This document shows, in pieces, positions 5,894 to 8,462 of a stretch of DNA of 8,462 bases. The position numbers were made by a program, and so were the translations under genes. Source of the DNA: Actinomycetota bacterium (lineage in GTDB: Bacteria > Actinomycetota > Acidimicrobiia > Acidimicrobiales > BP-101); assembly GCA_030838265.1 (NCBI GenBank), contig JAUTXA010000043.1:1-8462 (forward strand). The letters are read 5' to 3'. Numbering within the stretch: position 1 is the first letter of the stretch; the number at the start of each line of letters is the position of its first letter. The notes under the pieces were generated by a model that saw nothing but the letters and a program-made list of their open reading frames with translations, searched no databases and was not told where the DNA came from.

Positions 5894-5896
5894 AGA

Positions 5897-6379
5897 ATGT
5901 CCTCATTCGACGTCGGTGACAAGGTTGTCTACCCCCACCACGGTGCGGCTGTGATCGAGAAGCGAGAGCAGAAGGAAGTTTTCGGCGAAAGCCGCGAATA
6001 CCTTGTTCTGCGCCTCGCCTATGGCGATCTGACCCTCATGGTGCCGGCCGACAACACCGACGAGGTGGGGTTGCGCGAGGTCATCAACGACGAAGAGGTC
6101 GAGGAGGTCTTCGCTGTCCTTCGCAAGAAGGAAGCGCGGATGCCCACCAACTGGTCGCGGCGCTACAAGAACCATGTCGAGAAGCTGAAGTCGGGTGACA
6201 TCTACCAGGTTGCGGAGGTTGTCCGGAACCTGTCGATCCGCGACAAGGACAAGGGCCTCTCGGCCGGCGAGAAGCGCATGCTCACCCGGGCCCGCCAGAT
6301 CCTGGTGTCCGAGCTGACCTTCGCCATCGGCGTCTCCGAGGAAGAGGCCGAGAAGAAGCTCAACGACGCCCTGCCGTAA
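5897..6379 (+). CDS. carD: CarD family transcription regulator (RNA polymerase binding)
   Basis: This 160-residue protein matches mycobacterial CarD in length (162) and throughout its sequence. CarD binds the RNA polymerase beta subunit and the upstream edge of the -10 region, stabilises open complexes, and affects rRNA and many other promoters. The N-terminal Tudor-like polymerase-interaction domain (about 1-55) has FDVGDKVVYPHHGAAVIE. The C-terminal helical DNA-contact domain has PTNWSRRYKNHVEKLKSGD with Trp86, the residue that wedges into DNA at the bubble edge, and the highly conserved LSAGEKRMLTRARQILVSEL (121-140). ATG 5897 matches the family N-terminus and has a Shine-Dalgarno. Codon use is visibly less GC-rich than in its neighbours, which could reflect strong expression. 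It is followed by two hairpins and then the PIN-TRAM gene. In mycobacteria carD is likewise upstream of ispD-ispF. Confidence 0.97.
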   Translation: MSSFDVGDKVVYPHHGAAVIEKREQKEVFGESREYLVLRLAYGDLTLMVPADNTDEVGLREVINDEEVEEVFAVLRKKEARMPTNWSRRYKNHVEKLKSGDIYQVAEVVRNLSIRDKDKGLSAGEKRMLTRARQILVSELTFAIGVSEEEAEKKLNDALP

Positions 6380-6399
6380 CCAACGGCGAGGTACAGCAA

Positions 6400-6414
6400 G
6401 GCCGTCAACCGGCC
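6400..6414 (+). other. Small hairpin after carD
   Basis: GGCCG (6400-6404) pairs with CGGCC (6410-6414) around a 5-base loop, 20 bases after the carD stop. It directly precedes the longer 6416-6451 hairpin, so the carD 3' end would carry two stacked stem-loops. Such tandem stems could block 3' exonucleases or pause polymerase. No T-tract follows. Confidence 0.3.
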
Positions 6415-6415
6415 G

Positions 6416-6451
6416 ATAGGTCCTGAGCACTCACTCGTGCTCGGGACCTAT
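6416..6451 (+). terminator. 15-bp hairpin between carD and the PIN-TRAM gene
   Basis: ATAGGTCCTGAGCAC (6416-6430) and GTGCTCGGGACCTAT (6437-6451) pair along all 15 positions, 14 Watson-Crick and one G-U, around loop TCACTC. The stem ends 2 bases before the ATG at 6454. It may be a carD terminator, although only TTC follows it rather than a T-tract. Alternatively it controls the next gene: GGGA (6443-6446), 7 bases before the ATG, is the only Shine-Dalgarno candidate and is buried in the 3' arm. Both roles are possible, for example partial read-through with low translation. Confidence 0.6.
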
Positions 6452-6453
6452 TC

Positions 6454-7506
6454 ATGTTCGTAGAGATCATTCGCCTCTTCATCGTCTTCCTCGCCACCGC
6501 CGCGGGCTTCTCCCTGGCGCGGGGCGGCGGAGCCGACCCCAACGCCTCGGCCATCCTGGGCGCCACCCTGGGCGCCTGCGTGGGCTACGTGGCCGGTGGG
6601 ATCCTGGGCCGGCTGATCCGCCTCGCCATGGGCACGGTCGAGGCCAGCATCGAGCAGGCGCCCCCGGGCCAGCTCCTGGCCGGCGTGGCCGGCGCCGCCG
6701 CCCTCGGTCTGCTGTCGGCCCTGATCTCGCTGCCCGCCCTGTTCCTCCTGCCCGTCCGCATGGGCTGGCCCGTCATGGGAATGATCGTGTGGGTCGGGAT
6801 GTACGAGGGCTACACCATCGCCTCCCACAAGGCCGAGGACCTGTTGGCCCTGGCCGGCCTCTCCACCCGCCCCCTCGTCAGGGCCTCCCCGTACGGCCGC
6901 AGCGGCGACCTCGATGCCGCCCTGGTCGACACCAGCGCCATCCTCGACGGCCGTCTTCTGGCCGTCGCCCGCGCCGGATTCCTGCGGTGCTCGCTCCTCA
7001 TCCCCCGCTTCGTCCTCGACGAGCTGCAGACCATCGCCGACGCCCAAGAGCCCGGGAAGCGCCGGAAGGGCCAGCGCGGCCTCGACCTGCTGCGGGCCGT
7101 GAAGCAGGAAGCGACGGTCGACATCCACATCCTCGACGACGAGGTGGTCGAGCACGAAGAGGTGGACGCCAAGCTGGTGTCGCTGGCCCTGCGGCTGAAG
7201 GTCAGCCTGCTCACCGTCGACATGAACCTGCAGCGGGTCGCCGAGCTCCAGGGCGTGCGCTGCTTGAACTTGCATAGGCTGGCCGACGGCCTTCGACCGG
7301 TGTTGGTGCCGGGCGAGGTCATCCGCCTCCCCATCTCGCGGGAGGGGAAGGAGCCAGGGCAAGGCGTGGGCTTTCTCGACGACGGGACGATGGTGGTCGT
7401 TGGCGATGCGGCCGAGATGATCGGCCAGGAGATCCCAGTGCGGGTCACCGGCAACGTCCAGACGTCGGTCGGTCGCATGCTGTTTGCCTCGCTCGCCGCC
7501 GAGTGA
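6454..7506 (+). CDS. Membrane-anchored PIN-TRAM domain protein (YacL-like)
   Basis: This 350-residue protein has about four N-terminal hydrophobic segments (near 5-20, 31-55, 75-100 and 104-124), then a cytoplasmic PIN nuclease domain (about 154-275) and a C-terminal TRAM domain (about 281-345), the same order as Bacillus YacL. PIN acidic residues that would bind metal are present: Asp159 in LVDTSAILDGR, Glu190 in VLDELQ, Asp238 in EVDAKL and Asp256 in TVDMNLQ. It is therefore probably an active, membrane-tethered RNase, with TRAM as RNA-binding module; the substrate is unknown. It is not part of a toxin-antitoxin pair: no small antitoxin gene lies next to it, and its size and membrane part differ from VapC. 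ATG 6454 is needed for the first membrane segment. It overlaps ispD by 4 bases, suggesting coupled translation. Confidence 0.9.
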   Translation: MFVEIIRLFIVFLATAAGFSLARGGGADPNASAILGATLGACVGYVAGGILGRLIRLAMGTVEASIEQAPPGQLLAGVAGAAALGLLSALISLPALFLLPVRMGWPVMGMIVWVGMYEGYTIASHKAEDLLALAGLSTRPLVRASPYGRSGDLDAALVDTSAILDGRLLAVARAGFLRCSLLIPRFVLDELQTIADAQEPGKRRKGQRGLDLLRAVKQEATVDIHILDDEVVEHEEVDAKLVSLALRLKVSLLTVDMNLQRVAELQGVRCLNLHRLADGLRPVLVPGEVIRLPISREGKEPGQGVGFLDDGTMVVVGDAAEMIGQEIPVRVTGNVQTSVGRMLFASLAAE

Positions 7507-8117
7507 CGGTCTGGACCATCGTGGTGGCGGCCGGTCGCGGCAGCCGCTTCGGTGGGCCCAAGCAGCTCGAGATGCTCGCCGGCCGGCGGGTGATGGACTG
7601 GTCGGTCGAGGTGGCCCGCGCCGTGTCGGATGGCGTGGTGCTGGTCGTACCGCCCGGGCTCTCGGAGCCGGATGCCGTCCCCGGAGGGGAGACCCGCTCG
7701 GCGTCGGTGCGGGCCGGGCTGGCTCAGGTGCCGGCGGACGCGACGGTGATCGTCGTCCACGACGCCGCCCGTCCCCTGGCCACGGCCGAGCTCTTCGGAC
7801 GGGTCATCGAGGCGGTGCGGGCGGGGGCCGACGCCGCCCTGCCGGGGCTGGCCGTGAGCGACACCCTGAAGCGAGTGACCGGCGACGCCGTGGTGGCAAC
7901 GGTCGACCGCACGGACGTGGTGGCGGTCCAGACTCCGCAGGCCTTCCGGGCCTCGGCGTTGCGCGCCGCCCACGCGTCGTCGCCGGAGGCCACCGATGAC
8001 GGCGCGGTGATCGAGGCCGCGGGTGGCAAGGTGGTGGTCGTGCCGGGCGAACCCACCAACATGAAGATCACCACGCCCGCCGACCTGATCGCCGCCGCCG
8101 CCCTCCTGACCCGATGA
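7503..8117 (+). CDS. ispD: 2-C-methyl-D-erythritol 4-phosphate cytidylyltransferase
   Basis: This 204-residue enzyme transfers CMP from CTP to methylerythritol phosphate, the third step of the MEP route to isoprenoid precursors. Motifs run in order: nucleotide-binding AAGRGSRFGGPKQ (9-21, with K20), the GGETRSASVRAGL segment (61-72), HDAARP (86-91), DTLK (120-123), QTPQAF (143-148), TDD (164-166) and NMKIT (186-190, with K188 matching the catalytic-site lysine near the C-terminus of E. coli IspD). It is shorter than E. coli IspD (236) but lacks no motif; loops such as the one near 54-60 are compact. The GTG start overlaps the TGA of the PIN-TRAM gene, and its own TGA overlaps the ispF ATG, so translation is probably coupled across all three. 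Confidence 0.96.
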   Translation: MTVWTIVVAAGRGSRFGGPKQLEMLAGRRVMDWSVEVARAVSDGVVLVVPPGLSEPDAVPGGETRSASVRAGLAQVPADATVIVVHDAARPLATAELFGRVIEAVRAGADAALPGLAVSDTLKRVTGDAVVATVDRTDVVAVQTPQAFRASALRAAHASSPEATDDGAVIEAAGGKVVVVPGEPTNMKITTPADLIAAAALLTR

Positions 8118-8462
8118 GGGTGGGGCTCGGCTTCGATGTTCATCCCTTCGCGGCCGCCGACTCGGGCCGGCCTCTCGTCCTCGGCGGGGTGACGTTGGCC
8201 GGCGAGATCGGCCTCGTCGGACACAGCGACGCCGACGTGATCGCCCACGCCGTGGCTGACGCCTTGCTCGGGGCCACCGGGCTGGGCGACCTCGGCGAGC
8301 TGTTCCCCGACACCGACCCGGCGTGGGCGGGAGCCGACAGCCTCGAGCTCGTCCGCCAGGTGGCGGCCCGGCTGGCCGACGAGGGCTGGCAGGCCGTGAA
8401 CGTCGACTGCGCCGTCGTGCTCGACGGCCCCCGGCTGGCCCCCTACCGCCACTCGATGCAGG
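8114..8462 (+). CDS. ispF: 2-C-methyl-D-erythritol 2,4-cyclodiphosphate synthase, N-terminal part (3' truncated)
   Basis: The first 116 codons of IspF run off the window end; the full protein is usually about 155-160 residues. IspF cyclises CDP-methylerythritol phosphate to the 2,4-cyclodiphosphate with release of CMP, two steps after IspD in the MEP pathway. The start MRVGLGFDVHPF holds metal ligands Asp8 and His10. The GHSDADVIAHAVADALLGA stretch holds His37 and the third metal ligand His45, and ELFPDTDP (62-69) and NVDCAVVLDGPRLAPY follow as in other IspF. ATG 8114 overlaps the ispD stop as ATGA. Nothing visible suggests fusion to IspD, although such IspDF fusions occur elsewhere. Confidence 0.96.
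   Translation, partial: MRVGLGFDVHPFAAADSGRPLVLGGVTLAGEIGLVGHSDADVIAHAVADALLGATGLGDLGELFPDTDPAWAGADSLELVRQVAARLADEGWQAVNVDCAVVLDGPRLAPYRHSMQ

Noticed and set aside
5861..5896. Upstream GTG start for carD adding 12 residues
   Set aside because: The family N-terminus aligns from ATG 5897, which has a purine-rich ribosome site. The GTG lies inside the 5860-5872 dyad and has none.
5797..5896. Crp binding site for autoregulation
   Set aside because: No sequence resembling TGTGA-N6-TCACA or its mycobacterial variant was found on either strand in the gap.
6454..7506. PIN gene as a VapC-type toxin of a toxin-antitoxin system
   Set aside because: It has about 125 residues of membrane segments and a C-terminal TRAM domain, with no small antitoxin gene adjacent. 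The order matches the YacL family.
6810..7973. Long open frame (387 codons) on the minus strand opposite the PIN-TRAM and ispD genes
   Set aside because: It is a shadow of two real genes, with low-complexity Arg/Ser/Pro-rich translation and no family features.
1..8462. Mobile elements, CRISPR arrays, tRNA or rRNA genes, riboswitches
   Set aside because: No transposase, integrase, spaced repeats, tRNA-like cloverleaf or known aptamer pattern was seen, and gaps between genes are 100 bases or shorter.

Overview
The window is gene-dense, high-GC DNA of actinobacterial type. ClpC, CarD and the Crp-like regulator all resemble actinobacterial (mycobacterial) family members. The gene order clpC-radA-disA-PIN/TRAM-ispD-ispF matches the Bacillus subtilis clpC-radA-disA-yacL-ispD-ispF order more closely than the mycobacterial one, where the PIN/TRAM gene is absent at this place. 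This suggests a deep-branching actinobacterium, perhaps Acidimicrobiia; that placement is inference. I see no mobile element, CRISPR array, rRNA, tRNA or integration scar. The content is chromosomal housekeeping.

Layout: (1) 1-726, 3' end of clpC. (2) 760-1915, a universal stress protein gene overlapping a gene for a putative lipoprotein with a C-terminal membrane anchor. (3) 1965-4439, radA (branch-migration and recombination ATPase) and disA (c-di-AMP synthase that scans DNA). (4) 4466-5122, a dienelactone-hydrolase-family gene. (5) 5137-5796 on the minus strand, a Crp/Fnr regulator, convergent with the hydrolase gene and divergent from carD. (6) 5897-8462, carD, a membrane-anchored PIN-TRAM protein, ispD and the 5' part of ispF. 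The last three genes are linked by a hairpin and then by 4-base stop/start overlaps. Gaps between genes are all 100 bases or shorter.

Themes: protein quality control (ClpC), DNA repair and damage signalling (RadA, DisA), RNA polymerase control (CarD), cAMP-type transcription control (Crp) and isoprenoid precursor synthesis (IspD, IspF) are packed into one conserved neighbourhood.

The least ordinary signal lies in the short gaps. Five genes (usp, radA, disA, the hydrolase and crp) each have a TANNNT -10-like hexamer ending 6-8 bases before the start codon and no clear Shine-Dalgarno. This is the layout of leaderless transcripts. At several of them the hexamer sits in the loop of an inverted repeat, so terminator-like dyad, promoter and start codon are superimposed. 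carD differs: it has a purine-rich ribosome site. The PIN-TRAM gene starts two bases after a 15-bp hairpin that contains its only Shine-Dalgarno candidate. I found no evidence for an undescribed multi-gene system; these compact regulatory junctions and the membrane PIN-TRAM protein most deserve follow-up.
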